Of a stretch of 64,000 nucleotides of DNA, positions 45,319 to 53,163 are shown one piece after another; the first letter of the stretch is position 1; the number at the start of each line of letters is the position of its first letter. The notes beneath the pieces were generated by a model. It searched no databases. It saw only the letters and a list, made by a program, of their open reading frames with translations, and was not told the DNA's origin. Source of the stretch: an uncultured Opitutaceae bacterium (GTDB lineage Bacteria > Verrucomicrobiota > Verrucomicrobiia > Opitutales > Opitutaceae); assembly GCA_903891325.1 (NCBI GenBank), contig CAITEC010000062.1, positions 1 to 64,000 on the forward strand. Direction: 5' to 3'. A program made the translations under genes and the position numbers.

Positions 45319-47138
45319 CCGGTGAAGTAGAGGTAGGCGCCCAGGATGCACAGCACGATCACGGCTGAGAAGACGACGTCCCGCGGGCGCCAGCTCGCCC
45401 GCGTCTGGGCGCGATCCTCGTCGGACGCCGTCCCGAAGGTGAGGCCGCCGATCCGCGCGTAATCGGGCGCGGGCGTCGCGTAGCTGAAGGCGATCATCAC
45501 GAGGGCCGAGACGACCGTGATCAGGACGCTGAAGTACTGGAAATTGATGTTGTTGACGACCCAGAGGAAGGACCCCGGACGGTAGCCGGCCTCGAAACCG
45601 GGCAGCCGCATTGTCACGACGGTGTCCACGACCATCCGGAACAGCCCGATTGCAAAACCGACCACCATCGCCCAGAGGCAGCCGGCCGCGTTGAGCCGCT
45701 TCCAGAACACCCCGAAGAAGAAAACGACGAAGATCGGCGGGGCGAGGTACCCCTGCACCGACTGGAGATAGTTGTAGAGGCCGCGCGCGCCCTGGATGAC
45801 CGGGATCCACGCCAGCGCGACGACGACCACCACCCCGGTCGAGATGCGCCCCATCCTCACGAGCTGGTGCTGCGAGGCCAGCGGGCGAAGCTTCTGGTAG
45901 AGGTCGACGGTGAAGAGGGTCGAGCAGGCGTTGAAAACGCCCGACAGGGAGCCCATGAGGGCGGAAAGCAGGCCGGCGACCACGATTCCCCGGAGTCCCG
46001 GCGGAAGGAGGTACTTGACCATGAGGGGAAAGGCCGCCTGGGCCTCTGCCGGGACCAGCCGGCCGTCTGCGCCCATCATCGTCCCGAAGTGGGGCACGCG
46101 GCCGCTCTTGGCCAGGGCGAAGAAGATCAGCCCGGGTATGATGAACAGGTAGACGGGAAAGAGCTTCAGGAACGCGGCGAAGATGCCGCCGCGGCGAGCC
46201 GTCGCCTGGTCCGGGGCGGCGAGCGCCCGCTGGACAATGTACTGGTCCGTGCACCAGTACCACAGCCCGATGATCGGCGCGCAGATGAGCATCCCCGGCC
46301 AGGGAAAATTCCCGTTGAAATACCAGGCCTGCCGGATGGGCGCCCCATTCGCGCCGGTCTCGAGCACGGGGGCCCAGGTCGCCTGGACGCCCGCCGGGGT
46401 GATCGGCTTCCAGAGGTTGAACATCTCCGGGCCGCAGAGGCGCCGCAGCTCCGACCAGCCGCCGAGCCGGTGGAGGCCGTAGAAGGTCAGCAGGGCGGAG
46501 CCGCCGATCAGGACAACCACCTGGACCGCGTCGTTGTAGGCGACGGCGCGCATCCCGCCCAGGCCGGTGTACAGGCCGGTCAGGACGATGACGGCGACCG
46601 ACCCGATCCAGAAGCTGTTGACCGGACACCCGAGCACGGTTGCGTGAATCTCAGGCAGGAGCGTCGCGAAGACCACCCCGCCGGCGAAGATCCCCACCGC
46701 GACCTTCGTGACCACGAAGGTCACCAGCGAGACAATCGACAGGACGTAGCGCGAGGGGGCGCTGAAGCGCCGCTCGAGGAATTCGGGCATCGTGAAGACG
46801 AGCGACCGGGAGTAGAAGGGCACGAACACCCAGGCCAGGACGAGCAGGCACCAGGCGTGGAGCTCGTAGTGGGCCAGGGCGACCCCGTCGGAGGCGCCCG
46901 AGCCCGCGAGCCCGACGATGTGCTCGGACCCGATGTTCGAGGCGAAGATCGAGGCCCCGATCACCCACCAGCCCAGGTTTCGCCCCGCCAGGAAGTAATC
47001 GGCGGCCGTGTCCCTGCCCTTTCGCACGACCCAGGCCGCGACGCCGATCAGCAGGCCGAAGTAAACGGCGATGGCGAACCAGTCCAAACCGGTCAGCGTC
47101 GGGGCGACCGGCTGCCCGTGGGGGAGTGCGGGGAGCAT
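45315..47138 (-). CDS. Sodium/solute symporter (SSS/SGLT family)
   Basis: 607 aa with 13-14 helices. SSS marks: D-Y-F-L-A-G-R-N-L-G-W-W near the N-terminus, F-A-S-N-I-G-S-E-H-I-V-G-L-A-G in helix 2 and W-Y-W-C-T-D-Q-Y-I-V-Q-R in helix 7, all typical of sugar-type (SGLT) members. It probably takes up arabinose or a related sugar released by the GH51 enzyme coupled to it. Start ATG 47136-47138; no regulator is adjacent. Confidence 0.93.
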   Translation of the reverse strand: MLPALPHGQPVAPTLTGLDWFAIAVYFGLLIGVAAWVVRKGRDTAADYFLAGRNLGWWVIGASIFASNIGSEHIVGLAGSGASDGVALAHYELHAWCLLVLAWVFVPFYSRSLVFTMPEFLERRFSAPSRYVLSIVSLVTFVVTKVAVGIFAGGVVFATLLPEIHATVLGCPVNSFWIGSVAVIVLTGLYTGLGGMRAVAYNDAVQVVVLIGGSALLTFYGLHRLGGWSELRRLCGPEMFNLWKPITPAGVQATWAPVLETGANGAPIRQAWYFNGNFPWPGMLICAPIIGLWYWCTDQYIVQRALAAPDQATARRGGIFAAFLKLFPVYLFIIPGLIFFALAKSGRVPHFGTMMGADGRLVPAEAQAAFPLMVKYLLPPGLRGIVVAGLLSALMGSLSGVFNACSTLFTVDLYQKLRPLASQHQLVRMGRISTGVVVVVALAWIPVIQGARGLYNYLQSVQGYLAPPIFVVFFFGVFWKRLNAAGCLWAMVVGFAIGLFRMVVDTVVTMRLPGFEAGYRPGSFLWVVNNINFQYFSVLITVVSALVMIAFSYATPAPDYARIGGLTFGTASDEDRAQTRASWRPRDVVFSAVIVLCILGAYLYFTG

Positions 47139-47206
47139 GGGGATGGGGGAGAACCGAAAGGGGAAAGTAGGAATTAGTAAGGAGAATGGGGCGAGGCAAG
47201 TGCAGG

Positions 47207-47216
47207 TTGCTATAAT
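47207..47216 (+). promoter_or_regulatory. Extended -10 promoter TTGC-TATAAT, leaderless start
   Basis: TTGCTATAATCCCGGCATG: a perfect TATAAT with the upstream TG of an extended -10, ending 6 nt before the secretin ATG. Transcription would start at about the ATG. No -35 or ribosome site is seen. Confidence 0.72.
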
Positions 47217-47222
47217 CCCGGC

Positions 47223-48689
47223 ATGGGAAAATTACTCATGGCGGCGGTCGCGTTGGTTCCGGCGCTGCAGCCGGCGATGGCGGACACCCGGGTCCTCCTG
47301 CCGGCCTACCACCTGGATGGCGGCGCGGCGCCGGCGGCCGATCCCCTGGACGCCCCGCTCGCCTCCTACAGGGCGGTGCGGATTCCCGTCGCCGCCGCGT
47401 TCCTCGCGCTCAGCCGCAGCAGCGGCGTCACCTTCGTCCTCGACCCGTCCATGAAGGGCGATGTCACGCTCGAGATGCGGGACGCCACGGTGCGCGACGC
47501 GGTCGACGCCCTCGCGAAGTCCCAGGGTTTCTACTGGGCGCGCGAGGGACGGCTGGTCGTCCTGCGCCGGAACATCGTCCGGTTCTATGAGATCGACTAC
47601 CCGCAGATGACGCGGTCCGCCCAGGGGAGCAGCAACGTCGTCCTCTCCGCCCAGGCCGCCGGGGCACCGGCGGGCGCCACAGGGATGGCAGTGTACGGCG
47701 CCGCGGCCACGGCCGCAGGCGGGCTGCCCGGCCAGAACGACCAGACGAACATCTCCATCCAACAGCAGAACCAGAGCACATTCTGGTCGGACATCCTGTC
47801 CGAGCTCTCGGGAATGGCCCAGCCCGGCGAGTCGGTCGCCGTCAACAAGCTGGCCGGCGTCGCCATCGTCACCGCGGGCCCGGAGCGGCAGGAGGACTTC
47901 AGGGCCCTCATCGAGCTGGTCAACCGGCGGATCACCCGGCAGGTGCGCATTTCCGCACGGGTGGTCGAGGTGGAGCTGAACGCGCAGCACCAGCTCGGGG
48001 TGGACTGGACCCTGGCGGCAACGCGGATCGGGGGAATCGGCCTGGGCGGCCTCTCGACGAACACCGGTTTCACCACGATCAACGGCCAGGCCCTCGGGCC
48101 GGCCGGCGTCTCCGGCATCCTGTCGGCGGGCAAAGTCTCGGCCGCGATCAGCGCGCTCCAGGAGCAGGGCGACGTGCGCGCCGTCTCCAACCCGTCGGTC
48201 ATCAGCCTGAGCAACCAGACCGCCTTCGTGAAGGTCGGGACCGAGCAGACCTTCTTCTCCCTCCTGAATGCGACCACGATCAACCAGAATGCGGCGACCA
48301 ACCCCTATTCCACGACCCAGTCCAGCTACTCCCAGAACGCGATCACGATCGGAACGGTCCTGTACGTGACGCCCGTCGTGAACGGGGACGGCTCGGTGAC
48401 CGTGGACGTCCTGCCGGCCATCAGCCAGTTGATCGGCGTGGACACCTCGCCGGACGGCCAGCAGACGGCGCCGCGGATGGATATCAAGTCGCTCTCGACG
48501 ATCGCCCGGCTGCGCCCCGGCGAGTCCGTGATGATCGGCGGGCTCATCCACGAGGAGACCGCCTCGCAGTCGCAGAAGCTGCCGATCCTCGGCGACCTCC
48601 CCCTGCTCGGAAGGGCCTTCGGCACCTCGGGGGCCACGAGGACCCGCAGCGAGCTGGTGATCTTCCTGACCGCGGAGACGGCCGGATGA
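47223..48689 (+). CDS. Secretin of a type II secretion/type IV pilus-like system (GspD/PilQ/MshL-like)
   Basis: 488 aa, shorter than most GspD or PilQ. A signal peptide is present (cleavage near P-A-M-A-D). Residues ~45-125 form an STN/N0-like domain (V-R-I-P-V-A-A-A-F-L-A-L-S-R), then one N1-type region with a Gly/Ala- and Gln-rich insertion near 145-190. The secretin core reads V-R-I-S-A-R-V-V-E-V-E-L, A-I-S-A-L-Q-E-Q-G-D-V-R-A-V-S-N-P, and ends V-M-I-G-G-L-I-H-E-E, L-P-I-L-G-D-L-P-L-L-G. It forms the outer-membrane ring. ATGA overlap to the ATPase. Confidence 0.93.
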   Translation: MGKLLMAAVALVPALQPAMADTRVLLPAYHLDGGAAPAADPLDAPLASYRAVRIPVAAAFLALSRSSGVTFVLDPSMKGDVTLEMRDATVRDAVDALAKSQGFYWAREGRLVVLRRNIVRFYEIDYPQMTRSAQGSSNVVLSAQAAGAPAGATGMAVYGAAATAAGGLPGQNDQTNISIQQQNQSTFWSDILSELSGMAQPGESVAVNKLAGVAIVTAGPERQEDFRALIELVNRRITRQVRISARVVEVELNAQHQLGVDWTLAATRIGGIGLGGLSTNTGFTTINGQALGPAGVSGILSAGKVSAAISALQEQGDVRAVSNPSVISLSNQTAFVKVGTEQTFFSLLNATTINQNAATNPYSTTQSSYSQNAITIGTVLYVTPVVNGDGSVTVDVLPAISQLIGVDTSPDGQQTAPRMDIKSLSTIARLRPGESVMIGGLIHEETASQSQKLPILGDLPLLGRAFGTSGATRTRSELVIFLTAETAG

Positions 48690-50356
48690 CACCCCCGCCG
48701 GACCGCGACCCGTTCTGGCTCGGCCACGCGCTGGTCGCATCGAAGGCGATCACCGAGGAGCAGTTCGCAAGCGCCCGCCGGTTCTGGAGAAAGAACCCAT
48801 CCGAGAGCTTTGCCTCGATCCTTGAGATCCTCGGCCTGGCGGGCCCGCTCCCCCTGGCTGGCCTGATCGCGCGGCATCACCGGCTGCCCAACGCCATCCT
48901 GGGGCCCGGCACGCTGGACCGGGAGGCTGCGCGGCTGGTGTCCCCCGCCCTGGCCCGGCAAAAGTGCCTCCTGCCCTTCCGCCGGGCCGACCGGCGGCTG
49001 GACGTGGCTGTCGCCGACCCGGCGGACTACGGGCTGCCCGACGCGAGGAGGGATTTTCCCGACCACGACGTGTCCCTGCACGTGGCGCCGCGCCGGGACA
49101 TCCTCGGGTTGATCGAGGAGGCGTGGCGCGCCCCCGCAGTCGCCAACATCAACGCGGGCGACCTCTTCGAGAGCCTGGTCCGGGAGGCCGTCGCGGAGCG
49201 CGCGACCGACCTGCACCTCGAGCCGCGGGACTCGAGCCTGGACGTCCGGCAGCGCATCGACGGGTTCCTCGTCCACAAGTGCTTCGTCGACCAATCCCTG
49301 AGGGACTCCCTCGTGCAGGCCGCGAAGATCGCCGGGCGGATGGACATCGCCGAGCGCCGGCTCCCGCAGGATGGAAGGGGCTCCCTGGAGTGCGGTTCCC
49401 GGTCCTACCACCTGCGGTTTTCCTGCATCCCGGCGGTCAACGGGGAGTCGATCGTCGTCCGGATCATCGACGAGCGCGCCGGGCTGCGCTCGTTCGCGGA
49501 CATGGGGCTCTTTCGCCAGGATATCGCGCACCTGCACCGGCTCCTCGGCCTGCCCAACGGGCTCGTGTATGTGACCGGCCCGACCGGGGCGGGAAAGACG
49601 ACGCTCCTTTACTCGATGCTCAACAACCTGCCGCCGGAGGAGATCAACCGGCTGAAGATCGTCACGCTCGAGGATCCCGTCGAGCTGCGGAATCCCCGCT
49701 TCTTCCTGCAACTGGCCGTCGACGACCGGATCGGCCGCACCTTCGGCGAGCTGCTCCGCCACGTCCTGCGGCACGATCCCGACGTGCTCCTGGTTGGCGA
49801 GACCCGGGACCGGCCGACCGCGGAGATCACCCTGCGGGCCTCGCTGACCGGGCGGCTCTGCTTCAGCACGCTGCATACGAACGACGCGCTCGGCGCAATC
49901 GCGCGGCTGACGGAGGTGGGTCTCGACCCGCTCATGCTGGCGTCGGCCCTCAAGGGCGTGATCGCCCAACGCCTCGTCCGCCGTCCCTGCCCGGATTGCA
50001 GGCGGCCCCATCCGCAGGCCGCCGCCCTGGAAGCCCGGTTTCATCCGCTGCTCACCGAGGAGTCCCTCGGGGGGCGGCGCGCCGGCTTCCTCGCGGCGCA
50101 GCCCGGGGCCGATTGCGCTCTCTGCCACGGCCGCGGCCACCAGGGGCGGACGGCCATCATCGAGGTCTTCCCGCTGGCCGGCCTGGACCGCCTGGTCGCC
50201 ACCCGCGCGCAGCCCGACGCCTTCCTCCCCCACCTGCGCGAGCGCGGCTGCCGCACCCTCTTCGAGGACGGCATCATCAAGGCCGCCCTCGGCCTCACCA
50301 CCTTCGAGGAGGTCTGCGCAGCGGTCGAACCTCCCGCAGGTTCGGTGACGTCCTAG
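48686..50356 (+). CDS. GspE/PilB-family secretion ATPase
   Basis: 556 aa. The N-terminal GspE-II-like region (residues ~1-150) is followed by Walker A G-P-T-G-A-G-K-T (about 298-305), Walker B L-L-V-G-E-T-R-D and the Asp and His boxes L-E-D-P-V-E-L and F-S-T-L-H-T-N-D. A four-Cys zinc site (C-P-D-C and C-A-L-C) is present, as in most extension ATPases. It powers prepilin polymerisation from the cytoplasm. Coupled to the secretin; the cluster continues past a 166-bp repeat. Confidence 0.95.
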   Translation: MTPPPDRDPFWLGHALVASKAITEEQFASARRFWRKNPSESFASILEILGLAGPLPLAGLIARHHRLPNAILGPGTLDREAARLVSPALARQKCLLPFRRADRRLDVAVADPADYGLPDARRDFPDHDVSLHVAPRRDILGLIEEAWRAPAVANINAGDLFESLVREAVAERATDLHLEPRDSSLDVRQRIDGFLVHKCFVDQSLRDSLVQAAKIAGRMDIAERRLPQDGRGSLECGSRSYHLRFSCIPAVNGESIVVRIIDERAGLRSFADMGLFRQDIAHLHRLLGLPNGLVYVTGPTGAGKTTLLYSMLNNLPPEEINRLKIVTLEDPVELRNPRFFLQLAVDDRIGRTFGELLRHVLRHDPDVLLVGETRDRPTAEITLRASLTGRLCFSTLHTNDALGAIARLTEVGLDPLMLASALKGVIAQRLVRRPCPDCRRPHPQAAALEARFHPLLTEESLGGRRAGFLAAQPGADCALCHGRGHQGRTAIIEVFPLAGLDRLVATRAQPDAFLPHLRERGCRTLFEDGIIKAALGLTTFEEVCAAVEPPAGSVTS

Positions 50357-50374
50357 AACATCATCGCCCGTTGA

Positions 50375-50540
50375 GTGCCGTCTCAATTTGAGCCGGAAGG
50401 CCTCCCGGAGCGGCATTAGCGGAGCTCATTGGTCGCCTCTGGCCGTCCCCCCATGAGGCGGGACGGCGGTGTGGCGACCAGATTGGGATTGCGCAGCGGA
50501 GCCGCGGAGGGAGGCCTTCCGGCTCAAATTGAGACGGCAC
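50375..50540. repeat. 166-bp palindromic element with perfect 32-bp terminal inverted repeats
   Basis: 50375-50406 (GTGCCGTCTCAATTTGAGCC, continuing to CCTCCC) is exactly reverse-complementary to 50509-50540. The interior holds nested stems: GGTCGCC near 50431 with GGCGACC near 50473, and GGCCGTCCC with GGGACGGC. There is no protein-coding gene in it. It separates the ATPase gene from the prepilin gene. Size and ends suit a MITE or REP doublet; no target-site duplication is obvious. No second copy was noticed in this window. Confidence 0.88.
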
Positions 50541-50579
50541 GAACGGATGATATCGCCGCGGAATCCGGGAGCGCCGCCC

Positions 50580-50589
50580 TTGCTACTAT
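50580..50589 (+). promoter_or_regulatory. Extended -10 promoter TTGC-TACTAT before the prepilin
   Basis: TTGCTACTAT, with the hexamer ending 11 nt before the ATG at 50601. This predicts a leader of only a few nucleotides, and lets the prepilin be transcribed separately from the ATPase, across the 166-bp element. Confidence 0.55.
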
Positions 50590-50600
50590 GCGGGCATCCC

Positions 50601-51380
50601 ATGAACACATCACGAAACACCTCCGGCTTCACGCTGGTCGAAACTCTGGCCGTCCTCGCCGTCATCGCGGCGATCATCGCCATCGGCGTTCCCGCCATAT
50701 CGAAAGTAATGCAAAGCAGCCGCATCCGCAGCGCGGAGGGCACCGCAAGCGTCATGAAGGCCGCGATGACCCAATACCTGGGGAAACCCGGGTCGCCCGG
50801 CACGCTTCCCGTCACCGAGGGGACCGTGCCCGCCTCGGAGTACACCACCTCCGGGACAATCCTGACGGCGGCCAATATCGCCGCCGCCGCCACGCTCGAT
50901 GGAATCCTCCTTGCGGAGGGGGCCCTCGAGCGGCCGATCGGCGTGCGGATGGGCGGGCAGAACTTCTCGCCCTCCGGCGCGGGTCCGACCTGGTCCCCGT
51001 CCCTCTCCCAGTTCACCGGCCCGGCCACCGGCACCTTGGCCAGCTACGCGGCCGCGACGCGCGCCGAGTGCGCCGTGAGCGACGGGGCGAACAATCCCGG
51101 GATAACCGGGCAGACGGCCGGCTCCGCAGCCTGCGCGTTCAACCTCGCCGGGTCCGGATCGCTGATCGCAACCGGAAGCCGGGTCGCCTACCTGGTGATC
51201 AAGGGCGCCGCCGACTCGGACGCCTACCAGCTTGCGCTCGACGTTGACGGAGCCGGCCTCACGCAGAACACCGCCTCCAGCCCCGCGGCCAACGACCAGT
51301 CCCAGGGCCCGGTCGTCTACTCAAAAGACGCATCGGCGGCCGGGTTTGTGGACGTCTACTACTACCTGACGAGCATCTGA
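50601..51380 (+). CDS. Type IV pilin-like prepilin (type II pseudopilin)
   Basis: 259 aa from the ATG 50601. The prepilin signal is N-T-S-G-F-T-L-V-E-T-L: cleavage after Gly9, N-methylated Phe10 and the conserved Glu14. A single hydrophobic helix follows (L-A-V-L-A-V-I-A-A-I). The globular domain is Ala/Thr/Ser-rich with two Cys about 20 residues apart (A-E-C-A-V and A-A-C-A-F) that could form a disulfide. Large for a major pilin. The TGA and the next ATG overlap by one base (TGATG). Confidence 0.93.
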   Translation: MNTSRNTSGFTLVETLAVLAVIAAIIAIGVPAISKVMQSSRIRSAEGTASVMKAAMTQYLGKPGSPGTLPVTEGTVPASEYTTSGTILTAANIAAAATLDGILLAEGALERPIGVRMGGQNFSPSGAGPTWSPSLSQFTGPATGTLASYAAATRAECAVSDGANNPGITGQTAGSAACAFNLAGSGSLIATGSRVAYLVIKGAADSDAYQLALDVDGAGLTQNTASSPAANDQSQGPVVYSKDASAAGFVDVYYYLTSI

Positions 51381-53029
51381 TGCCCGGCTCCCTGGTCATC
51401 CTGTGGTGGGGCGGAGACCTTCGGATTCTCGCGCCCGACGGGCGGCTGATCCGACCCCCTTCGGCGGCGCCCGGCGACGGCGTCGCGGCGGTCCTCCAGG
51501 CCGCGGCCGGCGAACGCGCGGGCGCCGCAGGCGCCCGCATCATCTACCACCCGGACACGCTCGACCTCCACGAGGTTTCCTGCCCCCGGACGAGCCGATC
51601 GCGCCTTGGCAGGATTCTCAGCCGCGAATTCCCGGCGCTGGCCGCGCCCGGCGCCGTCTGGAGCGCCGAGCCCATCCGTCGGGGCACCCGCGAATACGCG
51701 ACCGTTCTCTACGCCGACCGGGCGGGGAACCTGCCCCGCCTGGTCGCCGGCCTGGCCCGCGGTGGCCTGAGGGTCGAGGGCGCCTGGCCGCTGCAATCCC
51801 TGATCGAGGCCACCCCGCCCTGCGACGGCCCCGAAGCGCGCTTTCTCAGCCTCGTCTCGCTGGAGGGGCGCGCGCTCATCTCCTGCGTGGGCCCCTCGGG
51901 GGATCGCTCGCTGCGGTTCTTCGACGGGGACGGATTCTCCGACGGCGCCCTCGCCGCGGCGGCGGCGGGATTGGCGCGCTTCGACGAGGGATCGCCCCCT
52001 CCCGGGCTGATGGTCGTCGAGGAGGGCCCGTTCGCGGCCGCACTATCCGACGCGTTGCGGACGCCGTCGCTCAACCGAATGCCGCTCGCCCGGTTTCTCG
52101 AGAATGCCCGCGGCCTGCCCGCGGCCGGCTTCTCCGACTTCCTCGGGCACGGACCCTTTCTGTCCCGGCTGCCGGGCCGGCGCCGGCTGGCCACGCTCGC
52201 GGCGCTCGCGTTTCTCGCGGGCGCCGCGGGGGTCGCGTTGACCGCGCGACGCGAACGGGAGCGGGCCCTGGGCCGGGCCGAGCTGCTGCGCGAAGTCCGG
52301 GAACGCGAGCGGCGGTCCGAAGAGGACCGGGCGGAGGCCGAGACCGCGTTTTCCACGCTGGCGGGCGCGCTGTCCCGGGTCGAGGGCCCGGCCCGGCCCC
52401 ACCACCGATTCCTGGAGGCGCTCGCGAGGACCACGCCATCCGAGATCGCCCTGCGGTCAGTGAGCGTGGAGGGGGCCGCCATCCTCATCCGGGGGCGCGC
52501 CGACGGAAGCTCCCGGGATCCCGGCGGCCCCGCGGCACAGCTCAGCAGGGAACTCTCCGCGGCCGGAGCGGAGTGGCGCTTCAATCCGCCCGTCTTCGCG
52601 GAAGGCGGCGATTTCACGCTGGCGGGTTCATTCGAAGGGGCCAGGTCCCAACTTCTTAATTCGGATCGCGAATCAAGAAGTCGGGACCTGAGCCCTTTGC
52701 GCCACCGCCTCCAAGAGGAGCGCGACCAACTGCCCGACGCGGGAGCGCTCGACTCCCTATTGCGATCCAGCTTCAGCGGCTGGAAGGCCGAATTCCAACC
52801 CGGGGCTCCCGAAGACGGTCTCGAGCGGCGGATCTGCCGCATGGTCCTTGAACACCCGCGCATCGACGCGTGGCCGGGAATCCTCGAGGCGACGAGAGCC
52901 CTCTGCGAAACGCCCGGCCTGCGGATTGACAGCCTGGTACTCGAAGCCGGACCCGAGGACGGAGACGCATTCGCCCGGGTCGAGATCGTGTTCGAGGCGA
53001 CGCTCAAGCATCAGAAACCTGAAACCTGA
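51380..53029 (+). CDS. GspL/PilM-PilN-like assembly protein
   Basis: 549 aa. The N-terminal ~260 residues are an actin-like-ATPase-type domain (V-I-L-W-W-G-G-D-L-R-I-L; L-S-L-V-S-L-E-G-R-A-L). One membrane helix lies near residue 270-290 (T-L-A-A-L-A-F-L-A-G), then a coiled coil and a ferredoxin-like periplasmic domain, as GspL or PilN. Residues ~422-437 are encoded by a palindromic repeat. The last codons and the stop (K-P-E-T then TGA) come from heptad repeat E, so the true C-terminus may have been altered. Confidence 0.75.
   Translation: MPGSLVILWWGGDLRILAPDGRLIRPPSAAPGDGVAAVLQAAAGERAGAAGARIIYHPDTLDLHEVSCPRTSRSRLGRILSREFPALAAPGAVWSAEPIRRGTREYATVLYADRAGNLPRLVAGLARGGLRVEGAWPLQSLIEATPPCDGPEARFLSLVSLEGRALISCVGPSGDRSLRFFDGDGFSDGALAAAAAGLARFDEGSPPPGLMVVEEGPFAAALSDALRTPSLNRMPLARFLENARGLPAAGFSDFLGHGPFLSRLPGRRRLATLAALAFLAGAAGVALTARRERERALGRAELLREVRERERRSEEDRAEAETAFSTLAGALSRVEGPARPHHRFLEALARTTPSEIALRSVSVEGAAILIRGRADGSSRDPGGPAAQLSRELSAAGAEWRFNPPVFAEGGDFTLAGSFEGARSQLLNSDRESRSRDLSPLRHRLQEERDQLPDAGALDSLLRSSFSGWKAEFQPGAPEDGLERRICRMVLEHPRIDAWPGILEATRALCETPGLRIDSLVLEAGPEDGDAFARVEIVFEATLKHQKPET
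52642..52690. repeat. 22-bp imperfect palindrome inside a coding region
   Basis: CAGGTCCCAACTTCTTAATT (from 52642) mirrors 52669-52690 with 20 of 22 bases matching, around a 5-base loop. A half copy (CAGGTCCCAGCTTCTT) lies at 54708-54723. It adds a Ser/Arg/Asp-rich stretch to the GspL-like protein. Confidence 0.8.
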
Positions 53030-53050
53030 GACCTGAAACCTGAGTCGATC
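53011..53050 (-). repeat. Heptad-repeat element E, overlapping the GspL-like stop codon
   Basis: On the minus strand: GGATCGAC then TCAGGTT-TCAGGTC-TCAGGTT-TCAGGTT-TCTGA. The gene's TGA (53027-53029) lies in the tract. It faces away from element F, 45 bp downstream. Confidence 0.88.
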
Positions 53051-53095
53051 CTTCAAACCTGGAAATCGGCGGTCTTGCGCCTTGGCCCGACTTCG

Positions 53096-53125
53096 GGTTT
53101 CAGGTCTCAGGTTTCAGGTCTCTGC
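53096..53125 (+). repeat. Heptad-repeat element F
   Basis: GGTT-TCAGGTC-TCAGGTT-TCAGGTC-TCTGC on the plus strand, back to back with element E and next to the terminator stem at 53129. Confidence 0.85.
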
Positions 53126-53128
53126 AGA

Positions 53129-53163
53129 GAAGAAATCACGCCGGTCCCCGGCGTGATTTCTTC
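53129..53163 (-). terminator. 16-bp hairpin at the end of the three-repeat protein gene
   Basis: 53129-53144 (GAAGAAATCACGCCGG) pairs exactly with 53148-53163 around a 3-base loop. The minus-strand gene's stop (53136-53138) lies in the stem and a T/C-rich run follows, so it can end transcription from that gene. Confidence 0.75.

Noticed and set aside
43411-46629. A 1072-codon frame extending the GH51 gene upstream
   Set aside because: The signal peptide begins at 45318; upstream sequence is an alternate frame of the symporter gene.
50375-50540. The 166-bp palindrome as a riboswitch
   Set aside because: No known aptamer core is recognisable, and near-complete symmetry of the ends fits a transposon-like repeat better.
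50469-50600. Upstream extension of the prepilin frame
   Set aside because: It reads through the 166-bp repeat; the prepilin leader motif requires the ATG at 50601.
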